DNA from: Novipirellula herctigrandis
GTDB taxonomy: Bacteria > Planctomycetota > Planctomycetia > Pirellulales > Pirellulaceae
Direction of reading: 5' to 3'
DNA length: 64,000 nt
Assembly: GCA_007859835.1 (NCBI GenBank)
Contig: SJPJ01000001.1
Location: 7,046,504-7,110,503 of the forward strand
The notes below the pieces were generated by a model that ran no database searches, was not told the origin of the DNA, and saw nothing but the letters and a program-made list of their open reading frames with translations. The position numbers and the translations under genes are program-made. Below are positions 36,191-44,062 of the stretch, one piece after another; within the stretch, counting starts at the first letter, position 1; every line of letters begins with the position of its first letter.

Positions 36191-36512
36191 CCGGTTCGGT
36201 CAGTTCGATGGGGCCGTCCATCGAACTGACCGGGCGAGGTTCGATCTCGACCTTGCACTGTTTCTTGCAGTCGGGGCAGTACACCCGGCCGAGTTCCTGC
36301 AAGGCGACTTCACGGGCACGTTCTTCTTGAATGGCGCGGCTGAAACGTTGCCCGAGTGCGTGAGCGGGCAGCTCGATCTGATCAAAGTGTGGGACTTCGT
36401 CGCCTTGCTCAAGGGCTTGGATTTCCGCCGCAACCCGGGTGGCTTCTTTGAGGTGGTGGTCGAGTTTTTCCTTCAGCCGTGCTTCGTTCGCGTCCATGCG
36501 ATTGTCTCCCAA
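36126..36512 (-). CDS. ISKra4-like transposase, N-terminal part (orfA)
   Basis: A 128-codon frame with a coiled N terminus (LKEKLDHHLKEATRVAAEIQ) and a zinc-ribbon-like region (YCPDCKKQC and HCRRCRRS). CRRCRR directly before FFP is the usual order in full-length ISKra4 transposases, so the protein is split exactly after this ribbon. With orfB it makes about 520 residues. It may still be translated as one protein by shifting in the T run at about 36157. Confidence 0.7.
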   Translation of the reverse strand: MGDNRMDANEARLKEKLDHHLKEATRVAAEIQALEQGDEVPHFDQIELPAHALGQRFSRAIQEERAREVALQELGRVYCPDCKKQCKVEIEPRPVSSMDGPIELTEPVAHCRRCRRSIFPSADKNGLR

Positions 36513-36793
36513 TGGTTACCTGGTCCCTGTCAACTCACGCAGTTTAACCGAAGAACCTGGAAAACTCCTATTGCAAATTTTGCACGATCCCGGGGCACTG
36601 CAAAAGCTGACACGCACCCCTCAAGCCAATACATGATCGTGTCGGCTTAAAAGGAGATGGACCTGAAAAGTGTTCCCCATGTCCCGGCACCCCTGTTACC
36701 TATGTCCCAGGTCTATACATAGGAATTGGCCACGTCGGGGATGACCAATGCCGGTCGCAACCGGCCTCACTCGCTGCGAGTGTTTCGTTCTAT
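36513..36793. other. intergenic gap with possible IS-end remnants
   Basis: No gene is seen. The stretch around 36670-36720 (gttccccatgtcccgg and cctatgtcccaggtc) looks like leader or end sequence of IS21- or IS481-type elements. It separates the ISKra4-like insertion from the last gene of the ten-gene operon, so any former downstream operon gene may have been lost here. Confidence 0.35.
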
Positions 36794-37543
36794 TCAGAGT
36801 GTTCCGCAAACAGGACAATCGGGGCGGCGAACTGCCGGGATGCGTTGAAAAGTCATGTTACGTGAGTCGTAATACAGGAGCGTTCCCGCCAGTGTTTTTC
36901 CCAATCCGGTGATCACCTTCACGCCTTCCACCGCCGCAATCGAGGCGGCCATGGCTGACACCGCACCAAGCACCGGGAATTGCCGTTTCCATTGTGGAGG
37001 ATTTTTGGGATAGAGACACGCCAAACAAGGCGTTTCTCCTGGAACAATTGTGGTTACCTGACCCTCCATATCAAACATCGCAGCTTCGATCATCGGCTTT
37101 CTCAGCTCAACGCAGGCCCGGTTCATCGCAAACCGTTCGGGAAAAAGTGGCGCACAGTCAAAGACGATGTCCGCCTGAGAAACCAGCGAACAGGCATTCT
37201 CATCGGAGATATTTTCTGGGATCGCGACAACATCCATCCGAGGATTCAGTTCCAGCAGACGGCGCCGAGCACTTTCGACCCGCGGCTTGCCGAGCCAATC
37301 GTGCGTCATAAGAATCTGACGATTGAGGTCGCTGGGTTTGACGTTCCCGGCGTGGGCGATAATTAGTCGGCCAATTCCTGCCGAAGCAAGATGGTAGCTA
37401 AGCGGACTGCCGAGCCCGCCGCAGCGACTCACAAGCGCAGTCGCACCCTTCAATTTCTGCTGCCCCGTTTCCCCAAAGCCATCAATCCACATCTGCCATT
37501 CGTAGACAGCTTTTTCTTCTTCATTCAAAGCAAGCGGATTCAC
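36794..37543 (-). CDS. E1-like adenylyltransferase (MoeB/ThiF family)
   Basis: The GTG at 37543 is taken as start because AGGAGG lies just before it, inside the end of the MoaD gene. The product (~249 residues) has the Rossmann nucleotide loop CGGLGSPLSYHLASAG, DLNRQILMTH (the arginine that contacts ATP), and a zinc site from CLAC and CPVC. MoeB and ThiF enzymes adenylate the C-terminal glycine of MoaD or ThiS. The gene lies 1 bp after a MoaD-like gene ending in Gly-Gly, its likely substrate. Last gene of the operon. Confidence 0.88.
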   Translation of the reverse strand: MNPLALNEEEKAVYEWQMWIDGFGETGQQKLKGATALVSRCGGLGSPLSYHLASAGIGRLIIAHAGNVKPSDLNRQILMTHDWLGKPRVESARRRLLELNPRMDVVAIPENISDENACSLVSQADIVFDCAPLFPERFAMNRACVELRKPMIEAAMFDMEGQVTTIVPGETPCLACLYPKNPPQWKRQFPVLGAVSAMAASIAAVEGVKVITGLGKTLAGTLLYYDSRNMTFQRIPAVRRPDCPVCGTL

Positions 37544-37544
37544 A

Positions 37545-37814
37545 TCAACCTCCTGCCACGGGGCTGAAGACTTGCACCTGGTCACCATCACTTAGAACAG
37601 CATCCTGCGGTGCGGGCACATCATTGATCACAAACATGATAACCGGACGCAGTGCCCCCGAATCATCAAACAGCATCGCATTGAAATCTTCTCCATGGTC
37701 AACAGCTTGAAGGGATTGCAGTGCGGTCGCGCCGTTTGGAACCTCAACCGTTTCGGACTCGGTGCCTGCCTTCTGTCGGATTTGAGCGTAATAGCGAAGT
37801 GTTATTTTTGTCAT
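37545..37814 (-). CDS. MoaD/ThiS-like sulfur carrier protein
   Basis: An 89-residue ubiquitin-like protein, MTKITLRYYAQIRQKAGTES and on, ending SPVAGG. The C-terminal di-glycine is needed for adenylation and thiocarboxylate formation, and VFVINDVP/LSDGDQVQVF-type blocks match MoaD. The start at 37814 overlaps the stop of the preceding ThiS-ThiF gene (ATGA). It differs from housekeeping MoaD in lying between two E1 enzymes and far from other moa genes. MoaD of molybdopterin synthase would need a MoaE, which is not in this operon. Confidence 0.85.
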   Translation of the reverse strand: MTKITLRYYAQIRQKAGTESETVEVPNGATALQSLQAVDHGEDFNAMLFDDSGALRPVIMFVINDVPAPQDAVLSDGDQVQVFSPVAGG

Positions 37815-38617
37815 ACGGTTCCTTCTACAATTAAGCGCAAAGCCAAATTGGCTTGCATGGAGGCGGCAATTCCAACTCGCGGCGCCATCAGTCCACACCC
37901 CGGTCTCGCACCGGTTTCGAGATCACCCACCACAAAAATGTTCTTGCCCATTTTCTGAACGCCAATGGTTTCTTCCGGCCCCAAACCAGCAAGTCCGGAA
38001 GCGGCGATCAGCGGAATATTGGGACGGCCTGCGGAGAAGTTTTGCATTAGCATCACCTTCTGATCGGCGCGATCAAATGCCTCGACCATCACATCGATTT
38101 CTCCAAAGATTGGAAAGAGATTCTCGGGCGTCAGTCGGACGGGATGAGCTTCGAGCTGAACATACGGGTTAATTCGACGCACATTGGTAACAAGGGCATC
38201 GGTTTTGAGCAACCCAATTTGATCCACAAAGTATTGTTGGCGGTTTAGGTTACTTGGTTCCACCACATCGAAATCGGCGAGAACCAATTTGCCAATTCCG
38301 ACACGAGCAAGAGCGACCGCGATGACCGAACCAAGTCCACCAAGCCCCGCAATGCCGACCGTAGCGGATTTGACTTTTTCATGAACACCAGGCGTGTGAC
38401 GCGCGGCGATAAGCGATTCGAGTTCATCTTCGGACGGCACCACACCACGTTGAATAAGGCAGACCTCATCGCCGTTGGACAACCGCACATCCTGACTCAT
38501 TGCTGCACCATTGAGGATCACAATGTCAGCCTCTGGTCTAACCGCATCGCGCAGGCCAAACAGGGTTGCGCCGTCCTCTGCTTCAAAGGTTCGTTCATTC
38601 AGCTTGATGTTCAGCAC
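37811..38617 (-). CDS. ThiS-like domain fused to ThiF adenylyltransferase
   Basis: Residues 1-~65 (MLNIKLNERTFEAEDGATLF, DIVILNGAAM, LSNGDEVCLIQRG) have a ThiS-like ubiquitin fold but lack a terminal Gly-Gly. Residues ~80-268 are the ThiF domain: GIAGLGGLGSVIAVALARVG, ADFDVVEPSNLNRQQYF, VMVEAFDRADQK. No CxxC zinc pair is present. Fused ThiS-like/ThiF proteins are known in thiamine-type pathways of some anaerobes. Here it overlaps MoaD at one end and TauE at the other by 23 bp, so expression is strictly coupled. Which carrier it serves is unknown. Confidence 0.85.
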   Translation of the reverse strand: MLNIKLNERTFEAEDGATLFGLRDAVRPEADIVILNGAAMSQDVRLSNGDEVCLIQRGVVPSEDELESLIAARHTPGVHEKVKSATVGIAGLGGLGSVIAVALARVGIGKLVLADFDVVEPSNLNRQQYFVDQIGLLKTDALVTNVRRINPYVQLEAHPVRLTPENLFPIFGEIDVMVEAFDRADQKVMLMQNFSAGRPNIPLIAASGLAGLGPEETIGVQKMGKNIFVVGDLETGARPGCGLMAPRVGIAASMQANLALRLIVEGTV

Positions 38618-39014
38618 TCGGCGTCTCCCCTTCCGGACGATTCCGACATGAATTCACAAGGATGTTGATTCCCACCACGATTATAAAGCAGGCAAACATT
38701 CGCTTAAGCACTATATCGGGAATGCCGAAGACAATTTGGGAACCGACAATCGCACCCAACACCCCGCCGACGGCGACAATCGCCGCTACGGACAAATCGA
38801 GGTGAATGTCGGGATTAAAGTGATAGCGCATCGCCCCAGCAAATGCCATTGGCACCATGACCGCAAGCGCCATCCCCTGCGAGTCTTTTTGGCCAAACCC
38901 GAACGCGATGCTCAATAATGGCACTAGCAGGATTCCTGCCCCGACACCGAACATGGAACTTAGAAGTCCGGCCGCGATGCCGCCCAATACATACCAAACC
39001 CACATATCCATCAC
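38595..39014 (-). CDS. half-size TauE/SafE family membrane protein
   Basis: A 139-residue protein with four hydrophobic segments (VWYVLGGIAAGLLSSMFG, GILLVPLLSIAFGFG, LSVAAIVAVGGVLGAIVG, MFACFIIVVGINILV). The motif GGIAAGLLSSMFGVGAGILL is the repeat signature of TauE/SafE exporters of sulfite and organosulfonates, which normally contain two such repeats in ~250 residues. This protein is one repeat long and would have to dimerise. It overlaps the ABC ATPase gene upstream by 4 bp and the ThiS-ThiF gene downstream by 23 bp. Confidence 0.82.
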   Translation of the reverse strand: MMDMWVWYVLGGIAAGLLSSMFGVGAGILLVPLLSIAFGFGQKDSQGMALAVMVPMAFAGAMRYHFNPDIHLDLSVAAIVAVGGVLGAIVGSQIVFGIPDIVLKRMFACFIIVVGINILVNSCRNRPEGETPSAEHQAE

Positions 39015-39655
39015 GCTCCTTCCTTTTGTATTTTCCCGTCTCGCAAAACGAAAACGACATCGGCCATCTCTCGGGCTTCCTCTGCATTATGCGTAACATG
39101 CAGCACCGTGACTCCCGATTGTTTCTGCACTCGGCGGAGTAGTTCATACATTTCGCCGCGTGTCTCCTCATCCACTGCACTGAGTGGTTCATCGAGTAGT
39201 AAGATTGCTGGATAGAACGACAAGGCACGCCCCATAGCAACACGTTGGCGTTCCCCACCGCTCAGCCCGAAGGGGCGACGCGTTAGCAAATGTTCAATCC
39301 CAAGCCACTGGGCCAACTCATCTACACGATTTTGAATCTGATCTTTAGGAAGCCGGCGAATCTCAAGGGCGAAGGCTAGATGATCGCGAACCGTCATGGT
39401 CGAAAAGAGTGCTCCATCCTGCGGAACGTAACCGATTCCTCGTGCCGCCGGGCGTTCATGCGTCACATCTCTCTCTCCGATCTGGATGGCCCCACCTTGA
39501 ACTTGCTTCAGCCCAATGATTGCTTCGAGCAGTGTCGTCTTGCCGCACCCCGTGCGTCCCATCAGCGCACCATACTCGCCAGCATTCAGCTTGAATGAAA
39601 CATCGCGTAGCACAAAGTCGCCGGCATGAACCGTTATGTTATCGACCACGATCAT
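39011..39655 (-). CDS. ABC transporter ATPase, molybdate/tungstate type
   Basis: A 214-residue ATPase with Walker A GRTGCGKTT, Q loop GYVPQDGALF, signature LSGGERQRV, Walker B ILLLDEPLS and the switch histidine in HVTHNAEEA. It is short, lacking the C-terminal MOP regulatory domain of E. coli ModC, as in Wtp/Tup transporters. It lies between the permease gene (4-bp overlap) and TauE. With these partners it powers uptake of an oxyanion. Confidence 0.87.
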   Translation of the reverse strand: MIVVDNITVHAGDFVLRDVSFKLNAGEYGALMGRTGCGKTTLLEAIIGLKQVQGGAIQIGERDVTHERPAARGIGYVPQDGALFSTMTVRDHLAFALEIRRLPKDQIQNRVDELAQWLGIEHLLTRRPFGLSGGERQRVAMGRALSFYPAILLLDEPLSAVDEETRGEMYELLRRVQKQSGVTVLHVTHNAEEAREMADVVFVLRDGKIQKEGA

Positions 39656-40512
39656 ACCATCACATCCCTTGCGCCCCAGACGCGAGTGATGAGCAATACC
39701 GATACAGCAGCGAAAACCATAATCAGCGAAACGGCGACTGCTGCTTCAAGGTCGCCAATGCTAAGTTCAAGATAAACGGTCGTCGAAAGCACTTCGGTCT
39801 TATTGCGTGTCGCTCCTGCGAAGATCAACAACGGCCCAAACTCGCCAAGGGCTCGAGCCCACGCCAACGTGAAGGCCGTAAGCATACCGCGTCCCGCTTC
39901 AGGGAGAGTTACTCGCATAAACGATTGCATGCGAGAACACCCGAGGGTAAGTGCAACCTGTTCGCAGCGTGGATTGATCTCGTCAAAAGTCGCTTTCATG
40001 GTTCGCACCGCGAACGCAGCCGCAACGGCGAACTGTGCAAGAATAACAGCCGGTATCTGATACACGACAAACTCGTTCAACGACATTCCAACAAACGGTA
40101 ATCTCGCAGTGAGCGGCCAGAATTGAAATAGAATCAACAGACTCAAACCGACAACCAACGGCGGCAGAACAATCGGAATGTCGAGGATCGCATCCAACAA
40201 GTTGCGACCGCGAAATCGGAATCGAGAAAGCAACCAACCAATGGGAACAGCGACCAACAGAGAAAGAATTGCCGAGAGCGTACACGAAATGAGGCTGAGC
40301 ATGATGGAGTAGCGGATTTCTGGCTTAGCAAGGGCCAACACCATCGGGTTTTCAAAAACAACCTCGCCCCAGCTAGCGCCCTGAACCATATAGGCGATAT
40401 CGGCAACAAGAAGAAGCAGAATCAGCAAGACATAGGATCCGCCGATGATTCCCATGCTCAGAAAAAACACGGAATCCGTTAGTCCCACGCGTTTCGTGGA
40501 TATATCTTTCAT
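39652..40512 (-). CDS. ABC transporter permease, molybdate/tungstate type
   Basis: A 286-residue membrane protein with about six helices and the MetI-like inner-membrane core: PIVLPPLVVGLSLLILF, then VRTMKATFDEINPRCEQVAL (the EAA loop that docks on the ATPase) and ARALGEFGPLLIFAGAT, a block characteristic of ModB, WtpB and CysT permeases. It overlaps both neighbours by 4 bp. Predicted to carry molybdate, tungstate or sulfate. Confidence 0.87.
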   Translation of the reverse strand: MKDISTKRVGLTDSVFFLSMGIIGGSYVLLILLLLVADIAYMVQGASWGEVVFENPMVLALAKPEIRYSIMLSLISCTLSAILSLLVAVPIGWLLSRFRFRGRNLLDAILDIPIVLPPLVVGLSLLILFQFWPLTARLPFVGMSLNEFVVYQIPAVILAQFAVAAAFAVRTMKATFDEINPRCEQVALTLGCSRMQSFMRVTLPEAGRGMLTAFTLAWARALGEFGPLLIFAGATRNKTEVLSTTVYLELSIGDLEAAVAVSLIMVFAAVSVLLITRVWGARDVMV

Positions 40513-42053
40513 TCCGTATTTTCAATGACGCTTTCACTTGGAACTATTGTGCCTTGGCTTCCCAATCGAAAGCGAAAGCCAGCTTTGACAAAGCGTTCTT
40601 CGGCTGCCGAAATATCTTTGAATAATCGACGACCGAGAAACTTATAGTCGCTTGAACATGCAATGCTAAACGGTTGGATCGCTTTGGCGTATAGCGAGTC
40701 GATGCGAACAGAATCGACCTTGTCACTTTCCGCCTTCGTGTCGGTGATGTACGAAATGGTTGCATCAACGGAGTTAGTCGATACGGTCGGCACGAGCATG
40801 GATGATGAGGCTGTTTGCATCACAACATTTTTCATAACTTGGTCATAAACGCCCATCTTTTCCAGCATGATGCGGGTCAGCGCTCCGATGGTGCATTGTT
40901 CAGGCTGACCGACGGAAATTCGCATTCCGTCTTTCGCTAGATCCGCGATACCCTGAATATTTTTCGGGTTGCCTTTTGGAACCGCAATCACGATATCAGC
41001 CTCGGAAATGTCGACGTCTTCCTGGAACCAGTCGCGAACGTTCTCCAAATAATATCGATCGCAGGCCATGTAAACATCCGGAAACCCTGAGCCGGTTTCC
41101 TGGTTGATCGTGCGCATTTGGCCGGTCAAAATTCCGCACCCGTTATAGATCGTGTTGACCGTGGCTCCCTCGCGACATTCAAACGCTTTGATCACATCGT
41201 CCACCGCACGACGATTCACGGATCCGCAAAAGAACGTGAGCTCCGGATGCCATGCCCACTGGTCACCTTCAACGGCTTCAAACCCACGCTCTGCGAATAC
41301 GGCATTGCCAACTCGACTGTTGAGATAGCGGGCAAAACGCAGTGCGGCGGTCGGCTGTTTGCTTGAAGCGAGTACTGCCACACTAATTTGCTGGCGTGCT
41401 TCCTCGAACAACTCCACTTTCACCGCTTCAAGCTCTGGATACTGCGCCACGGTGGCGTCCCAAACGATTCCGGCGGCCACGGCACCAAGCTTGACATCAT
41501 TAGCCACCTCCGACACCGTCGGTTTAAAGACGCCGTTTTGTTCGACCTGCTTTTTCACCTGGCCCCAAACTCCCGCACTCTCAAGCAGCTTTTGAGTCTG
41601 CCGCCCAATGGAAGCAGTCCCTGGGTTTCCTAATGCAATTCGAACATCCGATCGTTTTAGATCTTCCAGGCTTCGAATGTTTTTTGGATTCCCCTTCGCC
41701 ACAACGATCACGGGACGCAGCCAAGCCAGCGGTAGTGTTTCCGCAATCAGTTCCTTCTGTGCGGCCATTTCAATATAACTCTGGTCCGCCGCAATGTAGA
41801 GGTCACCTTGGGGGGCTACCTGGATGTTGCTAAGCAGTGTGCCTGAGCCACCATACATCAACTGCACTTTCTGACCGTATTCGCGTTCGAACTGCTGTGC
41901 AAGCGGAACAACTGCGGGCTTAACACCAGCCGCGCAGTACAGCACCAGATCGGCTTGGGCCGCTCCCGTCGACTGGTCCTTCGTGGACAGCAAATACAAC
42001 GAAGCGACAAGAAGCAATGCAATACCAACGAAAGCAATTATTCCCTTATTCAT
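40509..42053 (-). CDS. tandem double ModA-type periplasmic binding protein
   Basis: A 514-residue protein with an N-terminal signal anchor (residues 1-~30) and two consecutive ModA-like domains. Domain 1 spans ~34-265 (ADLVLYCAAGVKPAV, YGGSGTLLSNI, IVVAKGNPKNIRSLEDL, ALGNPGTASIGRQTQ). Domain 2 spans ~270-490 (LTFFCGSVNRRAVDDVI, YNGCGILTGQM, IVIAVPKGNPKNIQGIADL, SVGQPEQCTIGALTR). ModA is normally a single domain of ~230 residues. The shared KGNPKNI blocks show duplication inside the gene. Two linked binding sites per transporter, perhaps with different ligands, are implied. Confidence 0.88.
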   Translation of the reverse strand: MNKGIIAFVGIALLLVASLYLLSTKDQSTGAAQADLVLYCAAGVKPAVVPLAQQFEREYGQKVQLMYGGSGTLLSNIQVAPQGDLYIAADQSYIEMAAQKELIAETLPLAWLRPVIVVAKGNPKNIRSLEDLKRSDVRIALGNPGTASIGRQTQKLLESAGVWGQVKKQVEQNGVFKPTVSEVANDVKLGAVAAGIVWDATVAQYPELEAVKVELFEEARQQISVAVLASSKQPTAALRFARYLNSRVGNAVFAERGFEAVEGDQWAWHPELTFFCGSVNRRAVDDVIKAFECREGATVNTIYNGCGILTGQMRTINQETGSGFPDVYMACDRYYLENVRDWFQEDVDISEADIVIAVPKGNPKNIQGIADLAKDGMRISVGQPEQCTIGALTRIMLEKMGVYDQVMKNVVMQTASSSMLVPTVSTNSVDATISYITDTKAESDKVDSVRIDSLYAKAIQPFSIACSSDYKFLGRRLFKDISAAEERFVKAGFRFRLGSQGTIVPSESVIENTE

Positions 42054-42114
42054 TTTCTTATATCAAATCCCAACAGCACGCTGTAAATCCAGTAATTCAT
42101 CATCTTTATCTCGA

Positions 42115-42792
42115 TCATTCTTTAATTCGTCCATCGACGAGTGACACTTTTTGCGAGGCATGTTCGAGAGCCCGGTCATCGTGGGTCACCATGACCACGA
42201 CACCGCCATTGCCGGCAAACTCTTTCATATAGTCAAGCACGATGGTCGCGTTATCCCGATCCAAGTTGCCCGTCGGCTCATCCGCGAAAAGGATGGATGC
42301 ATTGGCAAAGACAGCTCGCGCCAAGGCCAACCGCTGTTGCTCACCGACACTCAGTTCCGAAGGATGGTGCCCGGCACGAGCGGCCATGCCAAACTGTTCG
42401 AGAATGGCTTCGGCACGCTTTTTCGCATTTGCCGATTGCCCCGTCGCTACCTCAGTGACCATCAAATTACCCAACACATCGAGATAGGGTATCAAATGGA
42501 ATTGTTGGAATACAAAGCCAAGGTTGGCGGCACGAAACCTCGCTCGGTTTGAATTGTTCAGCGAATAGAGATCCTGGCCATTAATCGCAATCGTTCCAAC
42601 ATCAGGCCGGAGCAATCCACCAGCGGCCAACAACAACGTGGACTTTCCGCATCCGCTCGGTCCGTGCAGCGCCACAAACTCGCCTTTGCCAACCGACAAC
42701 GACACACCACGAAGAGCATGAACTTCACCGCGACTCCCTTTGCCGGGATAGCGTTTTTTAACGCCATTCATTTCCAACACGGACTCACTCAT
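42115..42792 (-). CDS. MacB/LolD-like ABC transporter ATPase
   Basis: A 225-residue ATPase with Walker A GPSGCGKST, signature LSVGEQQRLALARAV, Walker B ILFADEPTGNLD and the H-loop MVTHDDRALEHA. The PTGNLD block and size place it in the MacB/LolD group, which acts by mechanotransmission instead of substrate translocation. Its gene overlaps the FtsX-type permease by 8 bp, so the two form a pair. A 61-bp gap separates it from the ModA-like gene, the widest in the operon. Confidence 0.9.
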   Translation of the reverse strand: MSESVLEMNGVKKRYPGKGSRGEVHALRGVSLSVGKGEFVALHGPSGCGKSTLLLAAGGLLRPDVGTIAINGQDLYSLNNSNRARFRAANLGFVFQQFHLIPYLDVLGNLMVTEVATGQSANAKKRAEAILEQFGMAARAGHHPSELSVGEQQRLALARAVFANASILFADEPTGNLDRDNATIVLDYMKEFAGNGGVVVMVTHDDRALEHASQKVSLVDGRIKE

Positions 42793-44062
42793 TTCTCAAC
42801 ACCTCCGCAGGATCACATTGCGCGGCGGCAAAAGCAGGGATCCAAGATGCGATGGCTGCGAACAATGGCATGCAGACCAAAACCAGGCCAAGCTCTACAG
42901 CAGATGTTAGTTCGTTGGCTGGATAGCCCGCAAACAGCGAGCCTCCTTTTTCGATGAATAGCAATGATGCCCCGATGCCGATCATGCCTCCAACCCATCC
43001 GCCAACGGCAGCCTTAAGCAGAAACGCTGTCAGAATCTTAAACGAATTCACTCCCAGGGCCAGCAGCAAGCCTACCTCGTAGACGCGTTCTTTTGCATTT
43101 AGAAACACCAACAAACCAATGCCCGCCATACAGAAGATGCCGATCAGTGGAATCAATATCGATGCCAAAGCCTCCCGCTTTTCTTTCAATCGACTCCGAC
43201 TCTCTTTCATGGATTCGATCTGTTGCCGCGCTGTGGTCTGGCCCGACTTTCGTGCCTCGGCTCTCGCCAACGCCTTACTCTCTTGCTCAATGATTTTCGT
43301 CCCTGGCAAAATCTCGCCGAGCTCTGCACGAATCTCACTCAGACGATCGATCGTTGCACAGTTGCATTCCAGTGCCAAGATGGAATTGATCTGCCCCTCT
43401 TTGTCAAAAATTTCCTGCGTCTGCTTCAGACTCATCCAAACTGTAATGTCATCTTTCGAACCGCGTTCGCCATAACACTCACGAATCTTGAACTCTCGCC
43501 CTTTCAGCGTCACCTGATCGCCGACCTCGAGTTCCAAACTGTTTTGCAACTCATATCCGACGATTAACTCGCCTTCGGGGACCGGATCCAACAGTGGCTT
43601 TTTGTTGCTTCCATGCAGTTTCGGAACTTCACCACGAATCCCAATCAAGACAATTTTTCGTTTGTATTCCGGCCAATCCGTGACTTGCGTCAATGTCGGC
43701 AACAGATGGTTCACTGTCACAATTTCCGATTGAGCCAAACGAGTAACATATTCTTCTGGCATTGTCTTTGATGCGTAGCCTTGTTCGTAGACTTCGCTCA
43801 AATCCTGTCCCTCCGGGAAAATATGGATATTGAAGCCAAGCCCTTTCATCGATACGCGAAGCTCGTCCTCTAGCTTGGCCATCTCTGCTTCGGTCTCTGC
43901 CACTTTCTCATTAATCAACCGGCTGGTTTCCAAATCCGTACTGCGCAGTAGCGATATTGATACGAGAAAGGTTGCCGCGGCGACCGCTGCCGCCAAAATC
44001 GAAAGCGCAAAGTTAAGCTTTCGATGTCCGATCTCCTTTCGGATCAGAGTGAAAACATTCAC
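42785..44062 (-). CDS. MacB/FtsX-type ABC transporter permease
   Basis: 425 residues with the FtsX layout: one N-terminal helix (FALSILAAAVAAATFLVSIS), a large periplasmic domain of ~270 residues containing a coiled segment (INEKVAETEAEMAKLEDEL) and a Cys pair (LALECNCATI), then three C-terminal helices (LIPLIGIFCMAGIGLLVFLN and on) with ERVYEVGLLLALGV. The last helix ends CDPAEVLRNE, as in MacB-type permeases. It works with the preceding ATPase and probably the secreted protein encoded just upstream. Confidence 0.88.
   Translation of the reverse strand: MNVFTLIRKEIGHRKLNFALSILAAAVAAATFLVSISLLRSTDLETSRLINEKVAETEAEMAKLEDELRVSMKGLGFNIHIFPEGQDLSEVYEQGYASKTMPEEYVTRLAQSEIVTVNHLLPTLTQVTDWPEYKRKIVLIGIRGEVPKLHGSNKKPLLDPVPEGELIVGYELQNSLELEVGDQVTLKGREFKIRECYGERGSKDDITVWMSLKQTQEIFDKEGQINSILALECNCATIDRLSEIRAELGEILPGTKIIEQESKALARAEARKSGQTTARQQIESMKESRSRLKEKREALASILIPLIGIFCMAGIGLLVFLNAKERVYEVGLLLALGVNSFKILTAFLLKAAVGGWVGGMIGIGASLLFIEKGGSLFAGYPANELTSAVELGLVLVCMPLFAAIASWIPAFAAAQCDPAEVLRNE

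Noticed and set aside
36794-37543. CBASS- or Bil-type ubiquitin-like defence system
   Set aside because: No E2, JAB peptidase, cyclase or effector is present; the neighbours are transporter genes, so a cofactor or sulfur-carrier role fits better.
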